Made by a program: the position numbers and the translations under genes. Shown here one piece after another: positions 1 through 10,142 of a DNA stretch of 64,000 bases (positions are counted from its first letter, which is position 1; the number at the start of each line of letters is the position of its first letter). Source of the DNA: a virus; the IMG/VR virus record IMGVR_UViG_3300005613_002762, positions 85,191-149,190 of that record; one strand, 5' to 3'. Under the pieces are notes generated by a model that ran no database searches, had not been told where the DNA came from, and saw only the letters and a program-made list of their open reading frames with translations.

Positions 1-2
1 AG

Positions 3-614
3 TTTGATCAATTATATGAGAAACATTTAATTGAAAAAAATGAAGATCAATTTTTAGGTCAAACTTATGAACTTGATATGTCAGGTAATACCGAAATTAT
101 TGAAACCTCAGAAGATAACTTTAAGTATGAAAAATTATCTGATGTTACCACTCTTAATTTAAACGATCATTATACATTTAAGAGTTCAGAAGAACTTTTT
201 AATTTTATGTTTGAAGAATATGCTATGGAATTATTTGGTCACGCTCCGTCCACCGAAATGACAACATTTAATATGTTAAATGACTTGTATTTTGATTTAA
301 GAGATGATAACGAACTTTTAGTAGTGTCTCGAGAGATTGGTAAATCAAAACCATCATCACTATTTTTTCTATCTAAATTCGGATGTCTTTTAGAAAAAGT
401 TGTATTTTTTAGTGATATCACAACTAATGATATGTGGAATCAAGTAGATATTTTACTTACCGCAGATCCTATGTTATTATTAGATAAACCAACAAACAAA
501 ATTGTTGTAAAATTTAACACATCCTACAATAAACAAATTTCGTCTGAATATGAGGTATCATCTTTATCTGAGTTTGGCGAAATACTAAAAAAATTAAAAG
601 AAAATGTTATTTAA
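3..614 (+). CDS. Hypothetical protein, 5'-truncated by window edge
   Basis: The reading frame is open from the first complete codon to a stop at 614. The methionine at position 78 is therefore probably internal and the true start lies left of the window; 203 residues are visible. I do not recognise the family. The protein is acidic, mixed alpha/beta in appearance, with no signal peptide or clear membrane segment. It overlaps the next gene by 11 bases, which suggests translational coupling at the front of the plus-strand virion/late block. Confidence is high that it is coding and low on function. Confidence 0.8.
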   Translation, partial: FDQLYEKHLIEKNEDQFLGQTYELDMSGNTEIIETSEDNFKYEKLSDVTTLNLNDHYTFKSSEELFNFMFEEYAMELFGHAPSTEMTTFNMLNDLYFDLRDDNELLVVSREIGKSKPSSLFFLSKFGCLLEKVVFFSDITTNDMWNQVDILLTADPMLLLDKPTNKIVVKFNTSYNKQISSEYEVSSLSEFGEILKKLKENVI

Positions 615-861
615 TATATTTGGTGAAAATTATTACATAGATATCGACAAAGTAGAAAAAGAAGTCGAGATGGCAAATTTAAGTGGAGAATCACAAATTC
701 ATTTAGTCAAATACGAATTAATTAAAACTATGATTGAGGTTTTGATAACAGAATCAGAACCAGTTGATGAAAAAATGGGACCAACTAATAGTGAATTAAC
801 TATTCCCTTTAAAATATCATTTAATAGTTTAGTAATGAAAAACATAATAAATAAAATATAA
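604..861 (+). CDS. Hypothetical protein, 85 aa
   Basis: A small acidic protein whose ATG lies inside the end of the preceding gene. It is followed after six bases by the glycosyltransferase start, so it sits in a tight cluster. The N-terminus (MLFNIFGENYYIDIDKVEKE) looks like a short beta strand followed by a helix. No family was recognised. Confidence 0.7.
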   Translation: MLFNIFGENYYIDIDKVEKEVEMANLSGESQIHLVKYELIKTMIEVLITESEPVDEKMGPTNSELTIPFKISFNSLVMKNIINKI

Positions 862-867
862 TACAAT

Positions 868-1926
868 ATGAGCAACGACAATTTTGAAAAGTTAGAAAAC
901 TCCATAAATAGAATGAAAGAAAAACTTTCACGAATCTATTTTATGGTTCAAGACACTAAAGGGAATGCGAAAGCATCGGTTCGTTATATCTACCAAATGG
1001 CTTTGACATTAAAAAGAAATGGATATAACTCAATAATTCTACACGAAAAACCTGAATACTTTGGTGTATCATCTTGGTTAGGTGAAGAGTATATGACAGA
1101 ACTTGATCACAGAGCAATCGAAGGAACGAGTTTGGAAATTTCTCCTGATGATTTAATTATCATTCCTGAAATCTACGGATTTATCATGGATCAAATTACA
1201 AAACTTCCTTGTGGAAAAATTGTTTTAAGTCAGGCATTTGATCACATATTTGAAACTTTACAACCAGGACAATCTTGGTCACAATTAGGTTTTTATAAGT
1301 GTATTACAACATCTGAAAAACAAAAAGAATTAATTGAATCTGTTATGAGAAATATTAGTGTTGATGTTGTTGAACCTTACATTTCTGAAAACTTTCAAAA
1401 AAATGAGTTCCCACCAAAAACAATCATTAATATTCACACAAGAGATCAAAGAGACACAGCAAACTTAATTAAAAGTTTCTATGTTAAATTTCCACAATAT
1501 AGATGGATTACTTTTAGAGATTTAAGAGGTCTTAGTGAATCTGAGTTTTCTGAAGCAATGAAAGACAGTTTTATTTCTGTTTGGATTGATCAAACAAGTT
1601 CATATGGAACTTTTCCTTTAGAATCAATGAAGATGGGTATTCCAGTGTTAGGTTTAGTTCCTGACATTGTTCCTTCTTGGATGAATGAAAATAACGGTTT
1701 ATGGGTTAATAATAAAACGATTATTGTAGATGTATTAGCAGACTTCATTCAAAATTGGTTGGAGGATAATTTAAATCCTGAACTTTTTGATCAAATGGAA
1801 AATACACTTGGTAATATTAGCACAAAAGAAAGTTTCGAGAATAACACATTATCACTATTCTCAAACATTTTTGAAAAACGAATCACTTCTTTTGAAGATC
1901 AACTTTCTAAATTTGAAACAATATAA
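868..1926 (+). CDS. GT-B type glycosyltransferase (GT4-like)
   Basis: A 352-residue protein with a Rossmann-like N-terminal half (IYFMVQDTKGNAKASVRYIY near residue 23). The C-terminal half carries the donor-site signature SSYGTFPLESMKMGIPVLG at about residues 245-262, matching the E-x7-E type region of GT4 retaining enzymes. It probably transfers a sugar from a nucleotide donor; the acceptor is unknown. The next gene is a second glycosyltransferase two bases downstream, so the two probably act in sequence, perhaps on virion proteins or host surface glycans. Family assignment is from motif recognition only. Confidence 0.75.
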   Translation: MSNDNFEKLENSINRMKEKLSRIYFMVQDTKGNAKASVRYIYQMALTLKRNGYNSIILHEKPEYFGVSSWLGEEYMTELDHRAIEGTSLEISPDDLIIIPEIYGFIMDQITKLPCGKIVLSQAFDHIFETLQPGQSWSQLGFYKCITTSEKQKELIESVMRNISVDVVEPYISENFQKNEFPPKTIINIHTRDQRDTANLIKSFYVKFPQYRWITFRDLRGLSESEFSEAMKDSFISVWIDQTSSYGTFPLESMKMGIPVLGLVPDIVPSWMNENNGLWVNNKTIIVDVLADFIQNWLEDNLNPELFDQMENTLGNISTKESFENNTLSLFSNIFEKRITSFEDQLSKFETI

Positions 1927-1928
1927 TT

Positions 1929-2735
1929 ATGAATACAGAACAAAAAATTTCAGTAATTTTACCGATTAAATCGGCAAAAGCAATCGGATTTGAAGACTTT
2001 TTTGATAAGTCAATTCAGTCCGTAAAAAATCAAAAAGATCACTTGAACGAATTAATAATTGTTCACGGCAATGAAGAACTATTAATCAATCACTTAACAT
2101 CATATGATTTTGGTGATTTAAATGTGGTTTTAGAAAATTGGACTCAGGAACCTAACTTCGCAAAACAAGTCAATCACGGAGTATCAATTTCAAATTCTAA
2201 TTGGTGTTCAATTTTAGAGTTTGATGATGAGTATTCAAATATTTGGTTCAAAAACGCAACAAAATATATGGGAATCTATAAAAATGTTGAGGTATTTTTA
2301 CCGATCGTTGTTGATATTGATGATAAAATGGTATTTGCTGGTTTCACAAATGAAGCAACATTTGCACAAAATATTTCTTCTGAAATGGGTATTTTAACAA
2401 ATGAAACCTTACAAAATTTTCAAAACTTTCAAATTTCAGGAATGGTTTTCCAAAAAGAAAAATTCTTAGAAGTTGGTGGTATTAAATCAAATCTTAAATT
2501 AACTTTTGGTTATGAATTATTTTTAAGATTGACACATAACTCGGCAAGAATTATGACAATTCCAAGAATCGGATACAAACATATGAATCTTAGAGAAGGA
2601 TCTATTTTTTGGAATTACAAAAATGGTGAAAATAGATTAACTCAAGACGAAGCGAGATTTTGGATCGAAACTGCAAAAAAAGAATATTTTTTCAACTCTG
2701 AAAGAGATATACAGTATGAATCACAAGAAGTTTAA
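1929..2735 (+). CDS. GT-A type glycosyltransferase (GT2-like)
   Basis: A 268-residue protein beginning with a typical GT2 nucleotide-binding strand (ISVILPIKSAKAIGFEDFF). A DxD-like region lies near residues 96-105 (ILEFDDEYSN), preceded by NHGVSISNSNW, which resembles the aR-N-G segment of GT2 enzymes. It probably makes a glycosidic bond using a nucleotide sugar. Its stop overlaps the ATG of the sigma factor, and it follows the GT-B gene by two bases, so the three are likely co-transcribed. Confidence 0.75.
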   Translation: MNTEQKISVILPIKSAKAIGFEDFFDKSIQSVKNQKDHLNELIIVHGNEELLINHLTSYDFGDLNVVLENWTQEPNFAKQVNHGVSISNSNWCSILEFDDEYSNIWFKNATKYMGIYKNVEVFLPIVVDIDDKMVFAGFTNEATFAQNISSEMGILTNETLQNFQNFQISGMVFQKEKFLEVGGIKSNLKLTFGYELFLRLTHNSARIMTIPRIGYKHMNLREGSIFWNYKNGENRLTQDEARFWIETAKKEYFFNSERDIQYESQEV

Positions 2736-3478
2736 TGTCAGAAATCCAAACGGAAATATCGAACGAAAAGAAAAAGAAAGGAAGAAAACCGAGCACATTA
2801 AATTACTTCGCAGAAAGAGAAGAAAAAGCTGTTAGAGATTTTTTAACAGCGGAGACTTTTGAAGAACGAAATAAGATTTATAATGAATTCTTAAAAGATC
2901 CTTTAGATAAAATGATATCATCTATAATTAGAAGATATAAATTATATAGAAAAGACATGAACTACGAAGAAATTCATGTTGATACACATTCATTTCTTAT
3001 GACCAAAATAGAAAAGTTTAAGCCTTCAAAAGAGAAGAAGGCTTATTCTTATCTTGGGACAATTTGTAAAAATTATCTGATGGGACAAATTATGAAGGAC
3101 CAAAAAGAAATGAATAGAAAAATTCCTTACGAAGATATATCTTCAGATTTAACCAACAGACCTGAAATGTCATATGTTATTGATAATGATGATCTTAGTT
3201 CGGAATATGTTATTAAAAAATTTCTTGATAAATTAAAAAATGAACTAAATAATGATGATTGTAGCGATCAAGAATTTAAATTAGGATCGGCAATCTACGA
3301 CTTATTTGAAAATTATGGAACTATATTTCCAGACACAAATAACAATAAATTTAACAAAAATATTATTTTATTTGAGTTAAGAGAAATGACAAATTTGTCC
3401 ACCAAAGAAATCAGAAATTCTATAAAAAAGTATAAAAAACTATATTTTGATTTAGTTCAAGATTTACTCAAAAGTTAA
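2735..3478 (+). CDS. T4 gp55-like late-transcription sigma factor
   Basis: A 247-residue basic and acidic protein. The central region (EIHVDTHSFLMTKIEKFKPS, then KKAYSYLGTICKNYLMGQIM at about residues 105-130) matches the sigma-70 region-2-like core of T4 gp55 and its marine-phage relatives, where YSYL-x5-N is typical. gp55 proteins direct host RNA polymerase to short late promoters with the sliding clamp. It overlaps the upstream gene by one base. The C-terminal LREMTNLSTKEIRNSIKKY could be a helix-turn-helix. It is the best candidate reader of the TATTTAT(A/T)A motif found upstream of many genes here. Confidence 0.75.
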   Translation: MSEIQTEISNEKKKKGRKPSTLNYFAEREEKAVRDFLTAETFEERNKIYNEFLKDPLDKMISSIIRRYKLYRKDMNYEEIHVDTHSFLMTKIEKFKPSKEKKAYSYLGTICKNYLMGQIMKDQKEMNRKIPYEDISSDLTNRPEMSYVIDNDDLSSEYVIKKFLDKLKNELNNDDCSDQEFKLGSAIYDLFENYGTIFPDTNNNKFNKNIILFELREMTNLSTKEIRNSIKKYKKLYFDLVQDLLKS

Positions 3479-3490
3479 TATTTATTTATT

Positions 3491-3862
3491 ATGCCAAGAC
3501 CACCAAAAAAAGAGATTAATTTAAGCAAAGAGTCAATGTTATCATTGATGCAAGAAATATACAATGAACTTGTAGAACAAAGAAATACCGCAATTAGAAT
3601 TCAAAATAAAATGTTAACTATGATGAAAGAACCTGAAGATATGACTCTGATTGGTCCTGTAATCGAAAAACAACAAAAAATAATTAATGACTGTGTGGAT
3701 AAGAAATTAACTCTTTCTAAACTTCAAGCACAAATGTGGCAAAAAAATACGGAAAAAGAAGAAGATTTCACACTTTCTGATTTAGATATTGATGATGAAA
3801 CTTTTCAAAATTTACTAAAAAAAGATATGAACAAAGATGAGTCATATAAAATGAAAAAATAA
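3491..3862 (+). CDS. Small coiled protein, possible late-transcription or packaging partner
   Basis: A 123-residue, mostly helical, charged protein (MPRPPKKEINLSKESMLSLM at the N-terminus, acidic SDLDIDDETFQNLLKKD near the C-terminus). It directly follows the gp55-like gene and is preceded by AATATTTATTTATT. The size and position would suit a gp33-like co-activator or a small terminase subunit, but no diagnostic motif is visible, so both remain speculation. Confidence 0.7.
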   Translation: MPRPPKKEINLSKESMLSLMQEIYNELVEQRNTAIRIQNKMLTMMKEPEDMTLIGPVIEKQQKIINDCVDKKLTLSKLQAQMWQKNTEKEEDFTLSDLDIDDETFQNLLKKDMNKDESYKMKK

Positions 3863-3868
3863 TAAATT

Positions 3869-5797
3869 ATGGCAGTCGATATTAATAGTGAATTAAAAAA
3901 AGCAGCCAATAAGACTAATGTTTATAAAACCTATAAGGAATATAAACAAGGATATGACGATTTAAAAAAGAAGGCCGGAGACTCGCAAGAACCGGCAAAT
4001 AAGTTTTTGTCAAATCAGTTAGGTAAATTTGTTGAAAATAGAAAAAAACATACCTCAAACGCAAAGACTTTCATTGATGAACTAATAACTCAACTTAAAG
4101 AATTAAAAGGGTCGGGATTAGAAACCGATACATTAATAAAAAGAATTTTTGTTAATTCATTAAAAAAAATTAAACCAGAACTTAAGGATTTAATTATTAG
4201 TGAGGCTCAGAAGGCTTTAGCGTGTAGTAATTTACAAGAATATCAGTTCAACACCACTTATTATATACCAGTTAAATCTGTTGATTTATTTGGTATTTTG
4301 GAGTCATCACCTCAAGAACGAGTTGGTAAGTTATTTTACGAAAAAGACCCAATTTCATTTAATTCTTTTCCTTTTTCCATGAATAAAGAATTATATGACA
4401 GAATACAAAATTTAAATCAACCATATACCGCAGTTGCAGGAACCGATTATTTAGGAACATCACAACAAAATTTATTTGACATCAGTTATGTTGAAAGTTA
4501 CTTTGACATTCCAACTCAACAAACCATACAAGGTAGCTTTTTTAAAGTGGATTTAAAACCAAGACAAACAGCACCTGTTATTGATGAATTTTTAAATGAC
4601 TACTATAGCACAATAGACATATTAGATTATAAAACATTTTTTACAAATTTAACTGATTACGTTACAGGGGCAATATCTTTTAGTAGAGGTGATGGTAAAT
4701 TAAAATTAGCATCAATTCAAAAGTCACTTATGATAATGCAAAGAATTTTGGGATTATGTTCAGATTCAAATAAAGAAATAAATGTTGGTGGGACATCTAA
4801 AGTATCAGAAGTTGACAACATTGACGAATCTTTCTATGAATTTACTGATATCGATTTAAGAATAATAGATCAAATCACATCTGATATTAAGTTAGGTGTC
4901 GTTGAATTTGAGGATTGTGATAATATAAAAGTTCCCATGAATGTTGATGCGGTTTTAACAGCATTAGATGATTTAGTATTTAATGAAGATACTTCGGATG
5001 TTAATGAAATTAATAACGCTTTAGGTGTTATCTATCCTGTAGTTGATGAGGACCCTACTTTCAAACTGGCAATCGATGCTGGGTTCTTTCAACAATTTAT
5101 AAAAGCACTAACTAATACTGTTTTATCACCAAAGGCAGTATTACCGATTATGATTGCAGCTGGTATGGTAAATCAACCAATTTTCAATCAAATAGGTAAT
5201 TTGGAAGATTTTTTAAAAAGATTTAAAAATTTCTTTAATGAATTTTTAACAAAAATCGCATCAGTTTTTACAAAGGCCGTATTTGACGAACTTAAAAAAG
5301 AAATTAAAGTTTTGGTAAGTCTTCTTTTGAAGGATATTGCAGATGAAAAAACTAAAAAGAAATATCGTATGATTTTGTCTATTGTTGCAATTTTACCAGC
5401 ATTAACTCAAGTGGTTAAAGATTTTAGAGAATGTAAAAGTGTCTTAGATGAATTATTACAATTGTTAAATATTGGTGTTAGAAAACGACTTGACGTTTTA
5501 TCTGCTGCGGGTGGTGATTTACCATTACCACTTTTACTATCCGCAAGACTCTTAGATGGTTATTCGCCGACAAGATCTTTTTTGAATACGGTTCAAAATT
5601 TACAAGAGTTAGGAATACCAACAGGGCCAATGCCAGATGGAAGTCCAAATAAGTTTTTAGCATCAATAAAAGCAATGATTGACGGTAATTCACAAGAAAT
5701 TGCGGAAAATGGAAAAGTCGCGATCGGAATAGGTCCATTAACAATTACTCCTGCGGGAGTTACAATACCAAAAGATGCATATGGAAAGTTCATTTAA
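3869..5797 (+). CDS. Virion-associated structural protein (probable baseplate region)
   Basis: A 642-residue protein with a helical N-terminal third, a central beta-rich portion, a hydrophobic stretch near residues 420-440 (PKAVLPIMIAAGMVNQP), a long amphipathic helical region, and a C-terminal beta segment (GPLTITPAGVTIPKDAYGKF). It starts six bases after the preceding stop and its 3' end overlaps the next gene. The neighbouring spike-like protein at 6014 suggests a baseplate or tail role. Family not recognised. Confidence 0.6.
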   Translation: MAVDINSELKKAANKTNVYKTYKEYKQGYDDLKKKAGDSQEPANKFLSNQLGKFVENRKKHTSNAKTFIDELITQLKELKGSGLETDTLIKRIFVNSLKKIKPELKDLIISEAQKALACSNLQEYQFNTTYYIPVKSVDLFGILESSPQERVGKLFYEKDPISFNSFPFSMNKELYDRIQNLNQPYTAVAGTDYLGTSQQNLFDISYVESYFDIPTQQTIQGSFFKVDLKPRQTAPVIDEFLNDYYSTIDILDYKTFFTNLTDYVTGAISFSRGDGKLKLASIQKSLMIMQRILGLCSDSNKEINVGGTSKVSEVDNIDESFYEFTDIDLRIIDQITSDIKLGVVEFEDCDNIKVPMNVDAVLTALDDLVFNEDTSDVNEINNALGVIYPVVDEDPTFKLAIDAGFFQQFIKALTNTVLSPKAVLPIMIAAGMVNQPIFNQIGNLEDFLKRFKNFFNEFLTKIASVFTKAVFDELKKEIKVLVSLLLKDIADEKTKKKYRMILSIVAILPALTQVVKDFRECKSVLDELLQLLNIGVRKRLDVLSAAGGDLPLPLLLSARLLDGYSPTRSFLNTVQNLQELGIPTGPMPDGSPNKFLASIKAMIDGNSQEIAENGKVAIGIGPLTITPAGVTIPKDAYGKFI

Positions 5798-6017
5798 TAT
5801 TAACGAAAAGAAAATAAGGGCTGGTGAAGTTTTAGAAATTATTAAAGACTACAAAGAAAAGTCTAATAAAGATTTAAAAATTGCCATGGACTTTATTCAA
5901 GAAGATTTCACTTTAACAAAAGAGTCAATATTAAAATTGACACATCATTTAGATAAGTTAGAAAATACATATAATTTACTATATAAAGAATATACTGAGA
6001 GGACTAAAATAAAATGA
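5775..6017 (+). CDS. Small helical protein, 80 aa
   Basis: A charged, entirely helical small protein whose start lies inside the end of the preceding structural gene. The ATG at 5781 (MESSFNINEKKIRAGE) is an alternative start two codons in. Its stop overlaps the ATG of the next gene by four bases, so translation is probably coupled. It may be an assembly chaperone for the large flanking virion proteins, an inference from size and position only. Confidence 0.6.
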   Translation: MHMESSFNINEKKIRAGEVLEIIKDYKEKSNKDLKIAMDFIQEDFTLTKESILKLTHHLDKLENTYNLLYKEYTERTKIK

Positions 6018-7564
6018 ATGACGATAAATTAATATCACAAGGATTTGTAATTAACAATCAAGACCCTTTAATGTTAGGAAGAATTAGAGCGGTTCCTGTT
6101 GAGGAGCTAGAATCTGCTTTATTACCTGAAGATTGGAATGAGGAGACTGATATATGGACAGAAAAAGATCCTCTAATTTATTTACCCCTTTTACCGTATT
6201 ACATTAGTCAAGTCCCAAAAGTTGATGAATATATACACATATTCTATTACAACAAAAGACAAGTAATTGACAATTCAAAGTTTTATATTCAAGGTCCAAT
6301 CACAAGACCGCAAAATAATAGTTTTGAATACTATAAAAATTCAGAATCAATGCTTGCAAGTGGGACATTTTTAAAACAAGCGAATAACATAAAAGATCCT
6401 TTAACTTTTGAATTAAAAGGTCAATCACAAGGGATTTACCCTGAACCTGGTGACAATTCTATTTTAGGAAGGGGAACGTCTGATGTAATTGTTAAAGAAA
6501 ATGACGTTTTAATTAGAGCAGGAAAAAATATAAAAAGTCAAACCGCAGGGTTTAATCTACCGACACCAAGACAAAATAGAAGTTTTTTACAAATATCACT
6601 ATACGATCAAGAAAAAAAAGAATTAGAACCAATAAATCGAAGAGTCTTTTCAAACAAACCCCAATTAGTTAAAAAATTAATAGAATGGGATATTACCGAT
6701 GAGTTTATTTTGACAGGTTTTACAAGTGGAGGTGGGGTTACAGGAACAACAACATATAATGGTAATATTAAGTTATATTCTTTATTACCAAAAGATCAAA
6801 CAAAAACTACCGAAATTGATATGACCACACCTTTAGATTCTTTTAAAAGTGGTCCTGAATATACTTTAGACTTTACAGGTAAGACTTTAGATGAGGGTGT
6901 TAAAATAATTAATCAATTTATAAATGGTGTTAATCAAGGTAAAATAAATGTTGATGGATATACCCAATTTCCATTAGAGAATGATACCAAATTAGAAAAA
7001 CAATTTCCATTCTATTTTAGACCTTCAAAAGATAGTATTGACAAGTTGTCATCAACAGGGTCAACCGATTTTAACATGATTAACAATTTCTTTAGACGAA
7101 TTAAATTATTACCATCAGATCGTCAATTTGGAAGTGTTTTAGTTTGGTCAAAAAACGTTGTAGGGGAACAACTTACATTACAAAAGGAAACTTTAAGACA
7201 AAGTGTTTATACACCAAATCCGGTGTCGTATGGAACAATCGCCTCTGATTTTGTTTATTTATTATCACATAAATCAGATATACCATCAAAACAAAAAATT
7301 AATCTCGAACCGAAAGAAACTCTATATGGGATTTCACAAGAATATTTTACGGAGCAAATTTTACCAAATACCGACCCAATGGTTAGAGGAAACGAACTTA
7401 TGAAACTTCTAACATTGATTGTCAATTTTTTAGCATCACATGTTCACAATATTAATGAGGCTCCGATTCCAATTGGAACTGATGGGACTCAATTAGAAGA
7501 TATAAGAAAAATCTTACAAGACGCAGATAATTCAATTTTAAATCAAAATATTCGAATCAATTGA
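6014..7564 (+). CDS. Baseplate central-spike / gp5-like OB-fold protein
   Basis: A 516-residue protein. The N-terminal region (NNQDPLMLGRIRAVP at about residues 14-28, then DPLIYLPLLPYYISQVPKVD) has the layout of the OB fold in gp5/VgrG-like spike proteins, in which D-P-x-x-LGR-x-R-V is typical. The C-terminal end contains FLASHVHNINEAPIPIG. It probably forms part of the baseplate hub or spike that pierces the outer membrane. No lysozyme domain is evident. It lies between two other virion-type genes. Confidence 0.6.
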   Translation: MNDDKLISQGFVINNQDPLMLGRIRAVPVEELESALLPEDWNEETDIWTEKDPLIYLPLLPYYISQVPKVDEYIHIFYYNKRQVIDNSKFYIQGPITRPQNNSFEYYKNSESMLASGTFLKQANNIKDPLTFELKGQSQGIYPEPGDNSILGRGTSDVIVKENDVLIRAGKNIKSQTAGFNLPTPRQNRSFLQISLYDQEKKELEPINRRVFSNKPQLVKKLIEWDITDEFILTGFTSGGGVTGTTTYNGNIKLYSLLPKDQTKTTEIDMTTPLDSFKSGPEYTLDFTGKTLDEGVKIINQFINGVNQGKINVDGYTQFPLENDTKLEKQFPFYFRPSKDSIDKLSSTGSTDFNMINNFFRRIKLLPSDRQFGSVLVWSKNVVGEQLTLQKETLRQSVYTPNPVSYGTIASDFVYLLSHKSDIPSKQKINLEPKETLYGISQEYFTEQILPNTDPMVRGNELMKLLTLIVNFLASHVHNINEAPIPIGTDGTQLEDIRKILQDADNSILNQNIRIN

Positions 7565-7584
7565 TATTTATAAAGAAAAAGTAA

Positions 7585-9054
7585 ATGTCGATTCACAATT
7601 CCTACTTTAGTAGAAATAATACAATAGTATACAACAGTTATGTAAATACGGGAAGAAACCCTGTAATGCAACTGTATTACGGTGAAGGTGGTTTAGTTAG
7701 TCCTATTGGATATTCTAGATTCATTTTTGATTTAGATCTAACATCTTTACGTGAAAAAATTGCTGACGGAACAATTTCTACAAATTGCCAAAATTCAAGT
7801 TTGACTCACATATTGAAAATGACGAATACATCGTCGTTTAATAACGAATTATTAAACACATCGATGCCCGATGGTAGTTTAAGATCAACGTCATTCGATT
7901 TAATTTTATTTAGAATACCACCAATTAATTTTGATCCTGCATTTCCACAAATATGGGATGAGGGAGTTGGGTATGACTTTTATGATGTTCCTGATCAATT
8001 AGGACCAAATAGAGATTATTCAGTAAGACCTTCAAATTGGTTTCAAAGAACAACAATTAATAATTGGCAACAAGCAGGAATTTATGACAATACAAACGGA
8101 GGTTTAGTTCCTTTTTCATCAATAACAATCGTTGACATCCAACATTTTGAATTTGGGAATGAAAACATCGAATTTGATATGTCCACAGAAATAAATGATG
8201 TTTTAAGTGGAGCAATACAAAACCCAACAGGGTGGGGAATTGCATATCTACCACAGGTTGAAAATTTATCAGGAACTACAGGGACATATTCAGTTGGGTT
8301 TTTCACACGACACACACAAACATTTTATGAACCATATCTTCAAACAACATATAACGATTTAATTGATGATAGTAGAAATAATTTTTCTATGGGTAGATCT
8401 AATAAGTTATATTTATACGCATATGAAGATGGTGATTTTGTTAATTTAGATCAAAATCCTTTGGTATCACTTTCAGATTCTTCAGGAACCCCAATTGTTG
8501 GTCTTCAAAATCTAACAACATGCAGAAGAACAAAAGGAGTTTATGAGGTGACGATTCCACCATTAATTGGTTATCAAACACCTTGCACATTCACAGATAC
8601 TTGGTCTAACATTGAATTGAATGGATTTAATTTACCAAATCAAGTTAATGAATTTGTTTTATATCCATTTAAAAAAACAATACAAATCGGAACAAATACA
8701 AATGATCCAGCTCAATACGGATTTTCATATTATGGAATCAAACAAGATGAAAGAATATTAAATACCGATATTAGAAAAGTTGGGGTTGTTATTAAACAAG
8801 CATATACAACAAACAAACAACTTCCAAACATAGATGGTCAATATAGGGTTTATGTAAAGGAGGGAACAACTGAAGTTATTGTTCAAGATTGGACAACTTT
8901 AAATAAAACACCAAATGAATATTATTTCATATTTGACACAAGAGACAAAATTGCAAATGAATATTTCATTGACATTAAGGTTACAACTTCAGGACAAGTT
9001 AATGTTTATAAACAACAAATTAATTTCTTTATTGTTAATGTTAAACCAGAATAA
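7585..9054 (+). CDS. Virion structural protein, beta-rich
   Basis: A 489-residue, Asn/Thr/Tyr-rich, low-charge beta protein typical of tail or fibre components. The first residues (SIHNSYFSRNNTIVYNSYVN) resemble DNRLRE-type surface beta domains. The segment from about 330 onward looks like an Ig-like or receptor-binding domain. A late-type motif GATATTTATAA lies just upstream. Exact role unknown. Confidence 0.6.
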   Translation: MSIHNSYFSRNNTIVYNSYVNTGRNPVMQLYYGEGGLVSPIGYSRFIFDLDLTSLREKIADGTISTNCQNSSLTHILKMTNTSSFNNELLNTSMPDGSLRSTSFDLILFRIPPINFDPAFPQIWDEGVGYDFYDVPDQLGPNRDYSVRPSNWFQRTTINNWQQAGIYDNTNGGLVPFSSITIVDIQHFEFGNENIEFDMSTEINDVLSGAIQNPTGWGIAYLPQVENLSGTTGTYSVGFFTRHTQTFYEPYLQTTYNDLIDDSRNNFSMGRSNKLYLYAYEDGDFVNLDQNPLVSLSDSSGTPIVGLQNLTTCRRTKGVYEVTIPPLIGYQTPCTFTDTWSNIELNGFNLPNQVNEFVLYPFKKTIQIGTNTNDPAQYGFSYYGIKQDERILNTDIRKVGVVIKQAYTTNKQLPNIDGQYRVYVKEGTTEVIVQDWTTLNKTPNEYYFIFDTRDKIANEYFIDIKVTTSGQVNVYKQQINFFIVNVKPE

Positions 9055-9079
9055 AGAGATATTTATAAAATAAAATATT

Positions 9080-9685
9080 ATGGCAGATTATTATTATTCA
9101 GGTCAAAGTTGCGTTGACAATTCGGTTATTGCGGTATTGAGCGCTATGACACCATACAATATTGGTGATGTTGTTGGTGCAATTGGTCCATTTGATTGTT
9201 TTACTATTACATCTTTAGCAAATTCTGGAGACACAGGAACTTTAAGTATTGTTGATAGTTATGACGATTGTATTTCTTGTATTAAAGATGGAGGTGGTGT
9301 TTTTATTTTCTCAGAATGTTCAGATCCTACGTCATTATTTAGCATTGATGTTAATGAATTTAACACGGTTCCATCATTTCTTCAATCATATTATTTAGAA
9401 TTAACAGGATCGACAGGTTGTTTTGTATTTCAAGAATGGAACCCGTCAGATATTCCAGATGAATCTATATCGTTAATATTAGGACCATACGAAGAATGTA
9501 ATGTATGTGAAGGATATAACATCCCAACTTCAGCAAATACCGAATACACACTGTGCACAACCGACTGTGATGGAAATCCTGTAGAGTTAGAATTTCCTCA
9601 TCCTGTGTATACAAATAATTATGGAAATGCAGTTACTCAATTAAACGCAGTTCAATTAGGAGGACCAAACGGATTAAATAATTAA
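9080..9685 (+). CDS. Cys-containing virion-type protein, 201 aa
   Basis: A secreted-looking but signal-less, acidic beta-rich protein with many paired cysteines (CISCIKDGGGVFIFSEC, ECNVCEGY, CTTDCDGNP). Such small Cys-rich beta domains occur in fibres or decoration proteins of marine phages. It has its own late-type motif (GATATTTATAA) 12 bases before the ATG. It is followed by a packaged-type protein. Function not recognised. Confidence 0.6.
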   Translation: MADYYYSGQSCVDNSVIAVLSAMTPYNIGDVVGAIGPFDCFTITSLANSGDTGTLSIVDSYDDCISCIKDGGGVFIFSECSDPTSLFSIDVNEFNTVPSFLQSYYLELTGSTGCFVFQEWNPSDIPDESISLILGPYEECNVCEGYNIPTSANTEYTLCTTDCDGNPVELEFPHPVYTNNYGNAVTQLNAVQLGGPNGLNN

Positions 9686-9689
9686 TAAT

Positions 9690-10142
9690 ATGAGAAATTT
9701 AGATTCAATTATTAGAAGAGTTATTAAAGAAACTCACGAAGAAAAATCTTCACGATATATGTTCTTTTCAAATTTAGAACAAATGAGAAGACAATGTGAC
9801 TTACTTTTAGATTTAGATAGAGATATGGTTGAGGAAATACTAGAACATGGACACGATTGGGCTCAAGACCATATTAGTGAAGCAAAAAATAATATGGATC
9901 AAGTTTTTGATTTTTTAATGAATGAAACCAATTCCGATTCTGATATGGAAATGGAAGACAATATCATGATGGAAGGTAGAAAAAAAACAGGAACAAAACT
10001 TTGTGCGAGAGGAAAAGCCGCCGCTAAAGCCAAATATGACGTATACCCCTCGGCATATGCTAATGGTTACGCTGTTCAAGTCTGTAAAGGAAAAAAACCT
10101 GGTTTAGACGGAAAAAGAAGGTGTTCAGGGGTTTATTGCTAA
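9690..10142 (+). CDS. Packaged-type protein with capsid-targeting-like leader and LCARGKAAAKAK domain
   Basis: A 150-residue protein. It begins MRNLDSIIRRVIKE, a leader ending in hydrophobic-x-E that matches the putative prohead-protease cleavage sites of this genome. The C-terminal 45 residues (LCARGKAAAKAKYDVYPSAY and onward to CSGVYC) are a small basic Cys-containing domain that I have seen in many marine phage proteins, function unknown. I infer packaging into the head and cleavage after residue 14. Confidence 0.65.
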   Translation: MRNLDSIIRRVIKETHEEKSSRYMFFSNLEQMRRQCDLLLDLDRDMVEEILEHGHDWAQDHISEAKNNMDQVFDFLMNETNSDSDMEMEDNIMMEGRKKTGTKLCARGKAAAKAKYDVYPSAYANGYAVQVCKGKKPGLDGKRRCSGVYC